This document shows, piece by piece, positions 1-13,100 of a stretch of 64,000 bases of DNA. Position numbers and translations under genes: made by a program. How positions within the stretch are numbered: the first letter of the stretch is position 1; every line of letters starts with the position of its first letter. The notes beneath the pieces are model-generated. The model was not told the DNA's origin. It did not search any database and saw only the letters and a list, made by a program, of their open reading frames with translations. Origin of the DNA: Hypomyces perniciosus (Eukaryota > Ascomycota > Sordariomycetes > Hypocreales > Hypocreaceae); the NCBI GenBank assembly GCA_008477525.1, contig SPDT01000002.1, forward strand, positions 124,001 to 188,000, given 5' to 3'.

Positions 1-1228
1 AGACTTTAAAGCCGCAGCCTTAGCCTCTACTACTACTAAAGCAGCCTATAATAATAATAAAGACTTTAATATTAAATTACTATTTACTAAATCATTAAAA
101 AGCTTAAAGATTAATTAGCTTTTCGCGAGGATATAATATATAAGGAAGTATATTTATTCTATTAATATATACTATATAAAGCAGAGTGCGGGAATATTAA
201 GCTAAAAGTATAGTATATTTATTAAATATATATTTACGCGAGTGCAGTAAAGTATAAGCTTTTAAAGGTTAAAGGAATAGCTTCCTAAACAGCTTTCTTT
301 AAAGCTATTAAAGTATACTTTACTTTAAGCTTTACTGCCTACTACTTATACTATATAGACAGCTTAATTAAAAGCAGTAAAATAAATAAAATCTTTTCTT
401 TTAATGAACTTAAATAGCTTTTCTTAAATACTTTAAAGAATATAAAGACTTATATTTATAGCTTTTATATAACACTTAATAACTGCTTTAATAATATATT
501 AGGCAGTAGTAATATATACTTAAAGCCTTTTATTAGTAAAGAGTGCCTTTATAGACCTAAAAGGTATACTTAGCCTTTAAATAACTGTAGTAAAGTATAT
601 ACTGCATTTACTAAAAGGCTTAATAAAAAAAGGAAATATGCTTTTATACCTAAATAGGCTATAAAGATTCGCGCGCGCCTATAAAAAGATAAATAATAGG
701 TTACCTGCAAAAAGCTTAGTAAAAGGGGTATTAACCTTATTGCCCTAGTATAGGGAGGAATAGCCTTAACTATTATAGCTGCCTTAATCTCCCTAGACTT
801 AATTAATAAAAAAGATACAAGCCTTACAGTATACTTAACAAGTATATTAATATATACTAATATATAGGATATACTTTACTGCCTCTTTTAAAGTACCCTT
901 TTTAATATATATAGTATTATTTATTTTATAAATAGCAGGAATTACTTTATTCCTAGCTCTTTTATTTTAAGTATAAAAGAGGATTACATTAAAGCAAAAA
1001 GAGCTAGCTATTTAATAATTAAAAGAGGTTATTATCTGTTAAAGGATACTCTTTATAATCTATATTAAAAAATAATGCGCTTTTTTAAGCTTTTAGATAT
1101 AACTGTAGTTAAAGGATTTTATATTAATATTATATTTTCATTAAAGTTTTGGAAAGTAGGGATTTAGCTAATAGGGTATAATAATACACTTTACACTAGT
1201 ATAGCCAGTTTGAACACTATTATAGGGC
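1..1228 (+). mobile_element. RIP-degraded copia (element B) fragment, gag to protease region
   Basis: Very AT-rich and full of stops in all frames. The segment is the reverse complement of about 59.45-60.70 kb and also resembles 52.8-54.3 kb (inverted) and 36.23-36.85 kb (same orientation). Read on the plus strand near 1,100-1,200, the decayed peptide fits the conserved copia stretch just before the integrase (DVxYVPGFxxNxVS, then a KGxW-like block). Similarity to the other copies stops at about 1,228, where base composition returns to normal, so this is the boundary of the relic. It runs off the left edge of the window. Confidence 0.8.
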
Positions 1229-2956
1229 AGCTCGTCAGGGCTGACATGCCTGCTGTATCCAGGACCATGCTAATATCGGGGGGATTCCAATGAAAGACCC
1301 AGTTCGTTCAATTGATGAGTTTGGATAAGCGGACAGGCCAGTTGGGGCAGGATAAGATTACTTGTAAGGGGCAAAGGGTCTGCACCTAAAGGGCTGTGGC
1401 TTAGAAGTCTTATTGTAAGGCCAACCAAAAGAAAAGCTCTTGTAATATTCCGTAATACTGCTAGACAGATACGGGAGTTGGCGCTATCGTCAAGACTAGC
1501 TCCCATAAGATCTTGGTGACAAATCCAATACGAGCTAGCGGAGTTCAGAAAAATTCACCCCCTGGATTTGCATGCAAAGTCTGCTCGCCCTGAAAGAGAT
1601 CATCTTCCTGGTTCTCCGCCGGTTATACATAGTTTGGCCGGCCACATGCAATTATGAGCCGCCCTCTCATAGATAATCGGTAGGAATTTGCGTACGATAA
1701 GACAGATAAGTCGTGGAAGAGAGACCACAGAGTACTCGGAAGGCCATCCGATAATTGCTCGTAGTAGTACCGTACGAGTATATCGATGTACGAGTATCGA
1801 CAATCTGCCCACTAAAATCTCACTGATGAGGAGAGATAGGTAACACTTCGGATTAGCCGGTCCAAGCTAGGGGCCTCGGAGCGACTACGAGTTTAGTAGT
1901 TAACCTGAGAAAATTGCTTTAGCGATTACCGTACGAGGTAATGTTTAATAGCGCCACTGGTCCACTTATACTATAGTTCTTGTATTGGTGTTATCCACAT
2001 AAAAGTCCAACCGACCTCATGTCATCCAGGGCTGATAAAAGGCAAGAAAACACCTTTATTCTTCTTCAGGGGGAGAATATATATGTTTGAGGCGATAAGG
2101 CGCTTGAGTGGCTGATATTCTATTTACAAGGTGGGAGGTCTAGCGACTTGGGGTCTCGCTAAGAAGGGGCACAAGAACCACATTAGGGCAAGGGGCTTGC
2201 CCTTGGAAGGTCATGATAGCTTCACAAAATTACCATCAAGGTTGCGCCAGGATTTCCGGTGTTTCCGACCATTTTTGGGGGCTTGATTTTTCGAAAGTCT
2301 GATGCTGGCGGGCGGAAGTCTCTGGCTAATTATAGCTCGAGCATCTGTGCTTCTGTAGCATTATCGTAATTGTGGAAGACAATATTACTTAAAGACCTTG
2401 ATCAACATCAAAACCTTCAATAAAGAGGTCTTGCAATTGGCTTGGGGCACTCCATAGGAAGCGGTATCTATCTATGTACCTAGGGGTACGAGTAATACTA
2501 CCAGGCGGAGCTGATCCACTTCGACTCAAGTTAGTACCGTTTTTATTACTATACATACTTCCATGTAATATTATGTACTTGTGGAACCGACATTTCGTGG
2601 TGTGTGACGGGAAATCCCACCAATAGAAAGACATAACTGTATGAACCTCCGTCTGTTTTGGATCATGTTCCGATATTAATACACCTTTATAATTAATTAA
2701 TATTTGCTCCGCCCTCGGAGGTGCCCCCAGATAATTGCCTGAGGATGTCATGTCAGTCAAGCAAGCAGGATCATTGCTTAGGTACGGTAAGTTTGCGATT
2801 CTATCGCGTCTCGCCCTCGCTCATCGCACAAAAGCTACATCCACAGAGGTGTCAGCTTAGGACGAATATTGCGCTATTAAATCATAACATTACATTTACA
2901 TTCTATGTATTTGGTGACATAATAACAATAATACACTCTAAAATTACATAAAACCA
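1229..2956. other. Gene-free stretch, no supported feature
   Basis: Normal base composition. Short open frames exist on both strands, the longest 123 codons on the minus strand at 2,389-2,760, but none shows a recognisable domain, signal peptide or convincing splice structure. I see no tRNA or repeat of note. Confidence 0.5.
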
Positions 2957-4239
2957 TTAAATAGCCACATTGCTCAGTGGATAGGAATGGCGACTGACGT
3001 CCGCGAAGTAGCGCTGGCTCTCGTCGTGGAAGTGCGCATGTAGCCGCGAGACCATGAAGTCTGTGATTGAGTCGTAGAGATTCATAATTGGGCGATCCTT
3101 CTTGAACCAGTGGTGGCGTATGAAGACTCCGCCGCACTTTTTATCCCCAATGTAAGGCGCGCCGTTGCCGTCCATGCAGGGAATGGCACGCAATTCATCC
3201 GAGGTATTGTAGGCGTAGCGGACGTAATTCCCAAAGGCAGCTTGCTCATGTGCCCAATCCTTCGACCAGTGTTCACAGCCCGGGAAGCGGCCGGTGGGAC
3301 AGTTTTGCCAATCGTCGAATAGCTGCTGTGTGCGCTCACTCTGTTGAGCGATGATGAAGCCCGTGTTCCAGAGCACCCACCCTTTCGCATCTCGGTTGGT
3401 TTCAGAGTTGGGATCCTCAGCCATGGCGACGAGTGTCTCGTTCTTCTTAATGTTCCAGAGACTCATCAGCCACTCTATGGGAAGGTGAGGGTACATAAAA
3501 ACAGCATCAGCGTCCATGAAGACGACAAAATCATGTGTCTTGAGCGCTTCCTTGATTATTGGCACTTTGACCCAGGTGCCATGGCGGTCCTTGTAATCGG
3601 GGGCCTGGACAAGGCGATAGTCATATCCATGGATCAAAGCTAAAACAGATCATCAGACTCAAACAGATGACGCATACAGAGAAACTGAATGACATACCGT
3701 AGAGGTAGTGGTTCATATAACCACCGGTTCGTCCTGTCACATCTCCTCGATGCAGTCGAGAAGTATTCAACATCTCACCAGGTCCTGTATTCGACCGGCT
3801 GTCGACATCGAGGATAAGCAGCTTCTTACCAAGCGGTTGCTTCCACCGATGAGCACTGGATGAGATCTTATAGTGATAGCCCTCATCAGAAGTGAAGGTC
3901 TTCTGGTTCCTGCCATGCAAAAATGGTCCCCATAAGTGCTGCATGAGCTCAGACAGATCTGTCGGGGCAGTACCGCCAGCAGATGTCGAATCCTTACATG
4001 TAGTAGGAGCTGCTGACTCCTTACACTTCCTGATGAGGATTTTCTGTTAGCCATTTCATTCAATGCAGTTCCGGTCTCGCGGGAGGGAGGACACTGTACC
4101 ATATGGTCGGCAGCCTTTCTGCTACATCGTAAACATCAGAGACGTAAAAGACAACTCCATATGCCAGCATGAAGCCAGCTATGATGCCCAGCGCTAATTT
4201 CCAACGCACCCCCCTTGACTGTAGTAGGGATGCGAGCAT
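2957..4239 (-). CDS. GT34 family glycosyltransferase (alpha-1,2-galactosyl/mannosyltransferase type, Gmh3/Mnn10-like)
   Basis: Type II Golgi enzyme that should transfer a hexose from a nucleotide sugar to cell-wall or glycoprotein glycans. Model of three exons, 4239-4126, 4043-3698 and 3639-2957, encoding about 380 aa. The 58-nt intron 3640-3697 (GTATGT...TTTTAG) is secure, because it joins LY to ALIHGYDYR, a hallmark of the family. The 82-nt first intron (4044-4125, GTAGCA...CTAACAG) is the best frame-keeping choice but less certain. An N-terminal membrane anchor lies at about residues 14-35 (LALGIIAGFMLAYGVV). LLILDVDSR precedes the catalytic core. FVVFMDADA near residue 195 holds the DxD-type metal/nucleotide-sugar motif. 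GWVLWNTGFII and AHEQAAF follow, as expected for GT34. The exact sugar and linkage cannot be read from sequence. It stands alone, 1.1 kb from the next gene. Confidence 0.9.
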
Positions 4240-5328
4240 CTCTCCAACAAAACACAGGCCGGCTGACCAGATTCACAGCTAACTCCGATACTTCCGATGT
4301 TTGTTTTTGTACCGCGCGGGAAATATGTCCCTAGCTGCTTGATTCTACAGTCAGTCTTCCCAGCATACTGGTGTGTGACAGTATGACTAAAAGAATCCCG
4401 GTAGTAGCAGAAAAGGTGGAAAAGAGAAATAAGTGAGCCACTTGCTCAAAGATGGATGGACTCCGTATATACTACTCCATAGCAATAGGCAGGCAACCAA
4501 CATGTCTTGATCGCAGATAGACGAAGTACTAGTACTCGTAATTAAGACACATTTAGCTGTAGGATTTATTAATATTAAAGGCCCGTAAATTTTGCCTCCA
4601 TGTGCGCCGATTCTGCGGAATGATTAGTGGATTGGTTCTCCTATTCAATGCTCATGACTGGCCCCTAGCGTGGACAACGAGCGCGCACTAGAAGGCCGAT
4701 CCCTGCATATCGGCGTTGACTTCCTCTGTCCTAGCTTGTAAATATTATTGCCGATCAATCTTTAGAATCACCCTAGGAGTACGAGTAGGACTGACCAAAG
4801 GTTACTCCGTATGCATGTCCTTTATTGCGAGATTGTAGTCACTCGAGCAGCCATAGCAACAGCGACTAGGAAGATGATGAGCCAGATTGCTCCTCAGCGC
4901 CTGATACTCGAGAATCTGAAGTAGTACTCCGTATCTGCTTGGGAAACACGTCATGTCGGCTGGCTTGATTGATTCTCGCTACCTAGGGGGTTTTCTAGAC
5001 ATGCGAGCAGTACGAAGTACAGAGTACTAGTACGGAGCACGTAGCTAAAGCTTTGCGCTATCTGACTAACACTACTCTGAAGATGGCACTATTAATACTA
5101 GCTTAAACTCAAGGTCCTTACTAAATGAAAGGCGCTAGACTGTGGAAGACTACATTTATACCGCTTTGGGCAACACATACTCCGTAGTGTGCTCATGAAG
5201 CCACATCCATCTCTTCTAACGCAGTTCGACCTCTCGGACATCTGCCATTGATAATCCTGATCATTTGTATGTACGGAGTACCTACTACTACTCGGTAATA
5301 CCCCCTCCCGTATTGCGTACGGAGCGCC
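4240..5328. other. Intergenic region rich in TACTCCGTA-type motifs
   Basis: No coding evidence. The 9-mer TACTCCGTA, its complement TACGGAGTA, or near variants recur here at about 4,465, 4,803, 4,923, 5,025, 5,180, 5,271 and 5,318. The region lies upstream of the GT34 gene and downstream of the STAND gene, both on the minus strand. Confidence 0.6.
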
Positions 5329-8300
5329 CTATGCGCCGCTCCAAAACCTGCCCCAAGCGTCCTTGCACACTTCCTTCTGTAGCTCGCTTAAAAAGTCCCC
5401 GAAAGCGACGGGTTCCTCTCCATCTATTCTGAGATTCCCGTCTTTGATGCCTCGCCAGCCCTCCACTGGCAGCTTGATGTAGTTGTGTCGCTTGTCACAA
5501 AAGTGCATCACCTCCCGCGCCCTCTCGTTTTCAGCGTCATGCCTTGCCTCGTAGCACGTCTCGCAGATGAGGGTGTTGGCACAGTCGGTACAGTAATACG
5601 CGGTTAAACCGCCCCACGAGAAGAACGTGGCTACTGGACTGCAGACTCCTCCATCACAGCTACATGCGACCAGCTCTGGTGGGCTGAGGTCTTCGTCAGT
5701 CTCGCCAGCCTTATTATCTGTCTCCCCCGAGTTCTCTCCACGGTCGCTCTCCTGGTTCTCGTTTTCGCCTTCGTCGTCCTCGCTGTCGTCCTCAGCTTGT
5801 TCGTCTTCTTCACCTTCTTCACCTTCGGTGCCGCTGTCTTCGCCCTCATTCTCGCCGTCCTCATCCTCGCCCACCGTGATACGAGAGAACATGGCCGAAG
5901 TGACGATACGAGCATACCGTTGAATGTCATGCCCATCAGGCACGGCCTTGCTAAGGAGAGCCAAGGCATGGCCTAGTTTTTCCAGATTCAACACATCGTT
6001 CCAACTTACCGTATCGTTGAGGCCGGCGAAACAGTCGTCCAGGATGCTTTGGAGCCTTGTTTGAAACTCTGTAGCTTGTCCCATTTTGAGACACATGGCC
6101 GCTAGGATGATGCGCCTATGCACCAGTAGGAGGCTGCTGGCAACGGGCACGTCCAAGGACAGCGGCTTCTCCATCAACCCTTCCAGCGCTTGGAGTGCCT
6201 TGGCCTTGACTGTGGGATCTCGGGAAGCGCGGAACTGTTCGTATAAGGCATCTGCCATGGTGTCAACAGCCCTCCCGAGCATGATCTGCGGCACCTCGTT
6301 CGTAATGCCATAAGACCAGCCATTTGAATTGCTGTCAAACGCTTCGTCTAATATCTGACGTGCCATTTCAGCATCTCCAATAACGTGGAGATAAGCCGTA
6401 GCTAGCTCCACACGCAAGGGGGCGCCTGCGTTCAGCCTGTCGAGGAATTCAATGGCACTTTTATAGGCCTCGACAACAAATTCGCCCTCGCCCTCCTTGA
6501 TTGCGATGCAGCGGAACTGGAAGTGTCGTTCTCTGCCTACGTCTCCATAGTTCCATGCCATCCAAGTAAGCATGTCAAGAGGACTCCAGGACTTGAGTGT
6601 CCGGAAGTATCCGGCGTTGTCAGACCTTTTCTCAAAAATCGCCAGTTCTTTGACGAAAGCATCACCTGGTGTCAGACCTGTCGGGTCCACGGATTTAGCC
6701 TTGATGTAGGACTCAGCGGCGGCGGTGTAATCCCGGAGCTTTGATTCCACATGCGCTTTCGTCATCATCGCTAGTCGCTTAAGAGCAGTGGGGATCTCGG
6801 TATTGTCGAGCTCCTGAGTACAGGTCAATATAGTCTGAAGGGCCTCGGGCTTCTTGCGAAGCCTCAGAAGCACTTTTGCTCGGAGATTCAGTATTTTGAA
6901 CCTCTCAACACAATTCCTGGCATCGCACTTGTCTAATGCCCTCTGGCAGGTCATGTCGGCTGGTTCGAAGTGCTTATAGCGAAGGAGGAGTTCGGCCACT
7001 GCACGATAAGCTGACTCGTCCACCGGGACATCGTCAAAAAGACCCAGAACTCCCAGAACAGCTGTCTTTTCAGTGAGTGCTTCTTCTTCGACAGTGCCTC
7101 CATCAGGCTGGTCATCTTTGCTCTTTTCGTTTTCTTTGCTTTGGGAAAACGCTTCGGGAAAGTTGATCTTCGCTTGCTCAGAGAGCAGGCTTTCAAGCCC
7201 AGCCTGCGAATAAAGGTTAGTATAAATATCTTCAACAAATACTAAATAAGCAGGGAATTTGTACTTACAAGGCCCAAGACGCCATAAAGGAGCTTATACA
7301 TCTTCAGAGCTTCTGTAAGGTCGGCGGCACCATACAGACGACGGAGGTACCCTCTTGCCAACCCCAGCCTGCATCTGCGAGGGTCAACTACAACGTCAGA
7401 CCACCATTCTGCCGCGAAATCGCTTATATGACTCTTCAGCTCTGTTGTTTGGAACAGTTCGGCCCATACCACCACTTGTTCGTTCACCGCGCTCTTTCTG
7501 TTCTTGGGATAGTCCATCGTCGTGCGGCTTATCATCTCGGCCAGATCGGTTCCAGACAGTGTAGTCGCCAAGGCTTCCATCACCTCCGCTTTCTCTGTCA
7601 ACGAGTGCTCATCAGGCTTGATCTCACACCAGTGAGAGAGGAGCCAAAAGGCAGCATACTTTTGCAGGCCCTCATCAACTTTATGACCTGGACCGAGCGG
7701 CTCGGGTCGCACTAATTGTACCGATGCTAGGAAGATTTGGCGATGTGCCTCGGACCGCTGCCATCTCCAAATGGAGCTTTCCTTGGGCGAGTCTATGAAA
7801 AATGCTCTCATAGATCGTTCCTTGAACTTCACCGGCAACGTGCCGTCGTTGTAAGTTTCGTCAGGATTATTGGCAGCGCTCTCTTCCTTATCCAAATCCT
7901 TGATGGTTCTGTTTGAGCCCACAGCGTCGTTATTTTCACGCGCCTCAGCATCAAATCCCGGGTCCCCAATCTGGAGGAACTTGGAGGCCACTTCAGGAAT
8001 CTCTTCGAGGGTAAAGTTCTCATCTCCAGAGAGATACACGAGGAGAGATTCCACTTCATCGAGAGTGAGAGCTTTGTACGAGAATGCCAGCCAGTGTAGA
8101 AGCTTGGAAGCAACTTGCTGACGGGCGGTTGGCATTCGGCGATGGCATTCAGCCAACATAGTCTCGTAGAGGTCATGCAGGCTTGGGGGCATTGGCCGTG
8201 AGAGAGCCTGGAGAACAGTGCCTTCTCGACCAAGGGCATCCAGCCTAGCCAGAGTGTGTTCTGCATAGAGTAGATCTTCAAAGAATGAGGGTCAGTCCTT

Positions 8301-10172
8301 GGTTGAGTCTTGCGCATGTGGATGGTCTGGACTTACTGGGCGATACTTCTTCCACCCTCTCCGCGATTCTTTGCTGGACGTAGCGGCTAAACCTTCGCAA
8401 GGACCTGAGATCGTTGATTCGATGCCAAGACAGCGACTTCAAGTCCTGGAGCTGCTTCTCCTTTGTAACCTCAATCAACTTGACCTCACAGTTGGCTGAG
8501 AGATCGGCCACAAGTTCGGGCCGGGTGGTCACCACAAGCGAGATCCGGAATTTTTCGTCCGCAACTAACTTAATGAATTCGAGAAAGGCCGGACGATCCG
8601 TGATCTCATCGAGGCCGTCAAAAACGATAAATAGGCGATTGGGCGACGTCTGGTGAAATGCGGGCCCGAGTATCTTGAGGAGCAAGTCCTTCCAGGATCG
8701 AGGATCGTAGGGCACGTCGTCACGGATCATCTGTGTATTAATTCTCTCGCAAAGCGGCGCACTCTGTTCCACAACCTGGTTGATGACGGTAATAATCCCC
8801 CCCAAAAAGACGCGCAGGTCTTGGTGCTGTTCCCGGAAGTAAAAATGTGCGGCACAAGTACGCTGTGAAGTGTCCTCTCTTGCAAGTTCGTAGAGTTTGT
8901 CATAGACAGTCGCAGCCATATGGCTTTTACCTGTGCCTGGCTGCCCTGAAATGGCGAGCATAGGCCGGGGAATGGAATTATCCTGCTTCATCCACTCTTC
9001 CCATTCCGGCTCAGCAAACACCCAGGCGCAGGTGTCCCGGATGAGTGTCTCCTTCAGGACGCGATACTCATGAGTTTCGCCGTCGACAGTCAGGAGCGCA
9101 TTTCGGATTTGGTTGGCAGACGCCGGTTTGCTCGCGTCTTGAGCCGATGGTTTGCCTTTATGCTCGCGTTTGACGTTCTGGTCATTGAAGGCCTTGAGAA
9201 GCCTTGCCATATCATTTCGGATGCTCTCTGTGTCTTGATGGATCGACTCCATAACCTCCTTCTGCGCCTCGAGCATCTGCTTATGTGATTCCTGGTTGAC
9301 TCGTAGCTCACCATTCATTTTCTTAAGCTCCTCACTGTTGCCAAGGATAGCAAATTCGGTTGCATTTCGCAGACGAGTAAGGTCCTTGTCCATCTTCTTG
9401 CGGGCGCCACCCAGATCGCCGTCTTCGCCTGACATCAAATTGGTGATCCATTTCTCTGTATGAACATAAGTCAGCTGTGACTTTTCGGACAACACGCAGA
9501 CTTCTTACTAAAGCGACCAAGCTCGATATACTTATGCGCGTAACCGCACACAGTCAAAAAGGACGTGAAAACGTCCATGAGACAGTTTTGGTAGGCCTTG
9601 GAAGGGGGCAGACGATTCTCAAGGATAACTACTCGCTCCAGGAAGCTATTCATATCGTCGAAAAATACGACAACTACATCGTAATCAGCGGAGACTTGTT
9701 TGCATGCCTACACGCAGTCGGACCAAATGGTCAAGTTAGCCAGGGCTCTAAACAAAATCATCGCATCTCGTCAAAAGGTGCCCACGGGGCACTGTCTAGG
9801 AATTCTTGTATTGATGGAACTTGCAGTAAGGAGATAGGTAATAGCTGTGCTAATAGCCGCAGCTGGGGGAAATGCCGGCGCAGCAGCCGATGCCAACTGC
9901 TGAGTGCCTTTCTGTAAATAGTTGATGTTGGCAGCAAACAGACTACGGAGCTTGTCCACTTTCTTGTTGTTGTGCCGGAACTTGTGGAAGGCATTCATCT
10001 CCGCCGAGCCAAAGTCGATCATGGCCTGCACGTTGTCGAATCGACGCTCCAGGTCGAATCCGACAATGCCCTTGTAGCTCTTGAGAGCTTGTTTCCATAG
10101 ATCGGCAACATCACGGTCGTCGCCTTTCAAGTCTTCAGGCATTGCCTGCTGGCCATTCGGTCCGGCAGCCAT
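5329..10172 (-). CDS. STAND/NLR-like protein: Goodbye domain - NACHT - helical repeats - acidic tract - Cys-rich zinc finger (frameshifted in this copy)
   Basis: Fungal NOD-like receptor architecture, presumably a cytosolic signal-transducing NTPase. Five exons: 10172-9825, 9706-9509, 9455-8337, 8275-7269 and 7203-5329, about 1,515 aa if read through. Introns are 118 (GC-AG: GCAAGT...GTGTAG), 53, 61 and 65 nt. The Goodbye domain spans about residues 20-210 (LWKQALKSYKG; VSADYD; KYIELGRFKKW). A helical linker is followed by NACHT: P-loop GQPGTGKS at about 352-359 and Walker B LFIVFDGLDE at about 456-465. The C-terminal half is helical, with a very acidic Glu/Asp tract at about 1335-1400 and a ZZ-like cysteine cluster at about 1405-1465 (CSCDGGVC, CTDCAN, CETC, FCDKRHNYIKLP). 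Oddity: in exon 2 the minus strand has TTTT at 9661-9664 where five T are needed. Upstream frame VSADYDVVVVF and downstream frame DDMNSFLERV join only with one extra base, while all other splice phases agree. It may be a real null allele or a homopolymer error. The start codon is chosen because it opens directly into the Goodbye domain. Confidence 0.85.
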
Positions 10173-13100
10173 GGTGTTGCAAAGCAAAACACAGCACGAT
10201 GATGTCGTTGGAAGTCGAACATCAACAGTGCGGTTTTCGAATTGTGGTGAGTTGCAACTTGAGCTGCGGAGTATGGCCAATTATCATTTGAAACTGACCC
10301 CTCTTGGCACCGGCTATCGCGTGACAGATTCAGCCTTATGACTAACCTCATACTACTATTCACATTAGTACGGAGCACTTCGTAAGATAATAATAGTAGT
10401 ATTCGGCGGGCTGACTAGCCGGTCCGCGTATACCTAGGTTTCCATGTGCTCCTGATTCTTGACATGACAGTCTCAGCTACTGCAGGGATGCTATAGTAGC
10501 GTCTGATCCATCATTTTTTTCTCGTATTTCCGTACTCCGTACGCGGAGTACACAGCCACATTCCGTCCTCGGTATGTGATTTGCCGGCCGGCCCCTCAGT
10601 CAGTGGATTTGCAATCAGATACGAAGCGGTAACTCCTCCGTAGGAGCAACACAATGCGACTAGTGATTCATATGACTTGGTTGGTCGAACTTACGGAGTA
10701 GGTACATTGCAGACCATTCCCCGAGTTGGTTGTAAAAGACGAGGCGTGAGGCTGTCTGCGGCCCGACTCAGCATCCTTACTGGGAGGGGCTCAAGGCAAA
10801 GTAAGGCTTACATAGGTAAGCTAGAAGTTATCGCCATGAGATTTGATGTCAAGATACCTTATGGCCCAAATCCATCACAACAAAGCCCAGCACTCTGATA
10901 GTGACTCCTCCTACATAAGGTCCTCGACAGTGGATGGCTTAACGTGGTGCCGACCAATCGAGTGAAGCTTTTCAGCACAATCAGCATCAAAGGCCCGAAA
11001 TTGACAATCTCGCGTTTGCATGCTGAATAGACACTGTAAATCTGAGTGTTTATTCTTTTTAAAAAATTAGGCCATAGTTCTACGCTTCTTTGTCATAGTC
11101 TCAATCAATCCCCCTGACAAGTCACTTCCTACCAATATTGCATCTCGTAATACTACAATAGGCCCCCTCGGGTCGCTTTCCATTCCTCCAATAGACCAGG
11201 GTTATCTGGCGTTTACTAATCGCTCACATCCATTTTCACTGTTACGAACAACAGTTGGCATTTGATGTTCATACATTTACGCCTACGAGTAAGCCCAAGT
11301 CCAACTGGTCCCCTTAAGGAGCAAAGGCAGAAAAAAATCGCGTACTCCCTTGATCTCTACTTCGCAGTGCTATAAGAGAAGTCTGACTCTCCTCTATCTT
11401 AAAAAGTGAGAGGGTGGAAGGTGAGTGAGTCGTGATCGTTGACACTGCTGTCTTCCGAATGACACGGTAACGTCTTTGTTTCTGCCACAAATAAGAGCAA
11501 ATTATCGGATTTTAACATCAACAGGCTCTTTTTGCTTCAGAGTAAATAGTAACGATAGGAAGTACGCTCATAGGACTGCTCACGCACAACGCGCGCTTCA
11601 ATAACGAGGGACACTTATTCCCCCCGAGCACTTGTATTGGCTGACAGAGACCTTCTATTACCGTGGGACTACCCGGGACAATACACCAGTTGCGGCGTAG
11701 AGATGAGAGAAAGTTCCGTTAGGACTTTTAGAAAATTCTTCCAAGATGAGTGAGCACGCTGGACATAGAACTTGATCTACGATCACTACTAGTATCAACC
11801 ACTCGGAGACCATGATTGGTGACTATGTAGCTAGAACCGAAATGCGAAGAAATGGAGATAATGGCATGCTTATCTTATGATTAATGCAACGACACTATAG
11901 CCGATACCTTATATTTCTTGATTATTATCCTGTCTATCTCTTGAGCCCCGACACCATACCCGAGAGCCCTAATATTTCGCTCTCTTCTGTGCCAAACTCC
12001 CTAGTCCCTTTCCCAAGAATGCAATCAAACTTTTGCGTCGAGATCAAGAACCTCATCTGTTCAAGGTACTTTGTACTCTACAAGCCGTTATACCGGCTAG
12101 TAAAAGTGAGGTGTACACCTCAGGGTTGTAGCGATAGTGTGGCTTAAATTTGCTGTGCACCACGCCACCCTCCCCCCTTCCGGATTGGCGACGGTTGTAT
12201 GTGACGTAGCGAGTGATGATAAGGACACTGCAATTGGTAGGTCGAGATTCCAGCATCGGTGTTCCAAGACTCTAGGCTCGTGTCCTTATTGCTCTGTGTT
12301 GTGTGTAATACCCTGATATTCACCCATAATAGGCTCCATCAGATATTGTAACGATTCATGCAGCGTCCTTACTTCTCCGATCCGGGGGTCATGATCGATC
12401 GCATGATTCACGGACGGTCTTTTAGTCATTGAGAACCCAGCCTTTTTACTAGTTTAGATTGCGAGCCGATATTAAGTGACCTGCGAAGTAGTGTGTGGCT
12501 TTAATGATGGGCGGATCTTCAATGAAGAATCCATATTAATCACCTACCCAGAGGGGAAGATATCACTCCGATCTGATGCAGCCACCTCGGCACGGCTGAA
12601 TGTGCCAAGATTCAGGCCAAAAGTGCCGCCTCAATTGGGGGCGCCGACATCCGAAATGTTGCCCAGCTCGTCTTCTCGGCCGCTCTGACTGGTTTGGATG
12701 CTGCGTATGTGAGACATCATATCCAGTGTTTTCAGCTCCGACAAGATTATAGTTGGTAGCCTCGTATCCCTACGATGCAGTTTGTAATAAATGCAATGAA
12801 AACAGCTGGTAAGAGAGAAGTCGAGACCAGCCTGGGAACACTGATGTCGGCCTGGTAGGACTGATCGCAAATACCGGCACTTGAATAACACTGCAGTCCT
12901 CCAAATGATGCTCAACAAATGGCCGCCCCCAACAAATCAATTACATCCTTCAAAAGACAACGGCTGTTCACACACAAAGCGCCAAGCCTTGGCTCTCACC
13001 ATGACTAAAGGAGGAGGACAAGGTCCTTGGGTCTAAGGAGCATGTACGAGAATGAGCGTGTTGCTATTTGAAAAGACCTATTTAAACGAGTGTAATTAGT

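Noticed and set aside
2389..2760. 123-codon open frame on the minus strand
   Set aside because: No domain, signal peptide or intron context; composition is unlike the confident genes nearby.
12631..12918. 95-codon minus-strand frame
   Set aside because: No recognisable feature and no support from splice signals.
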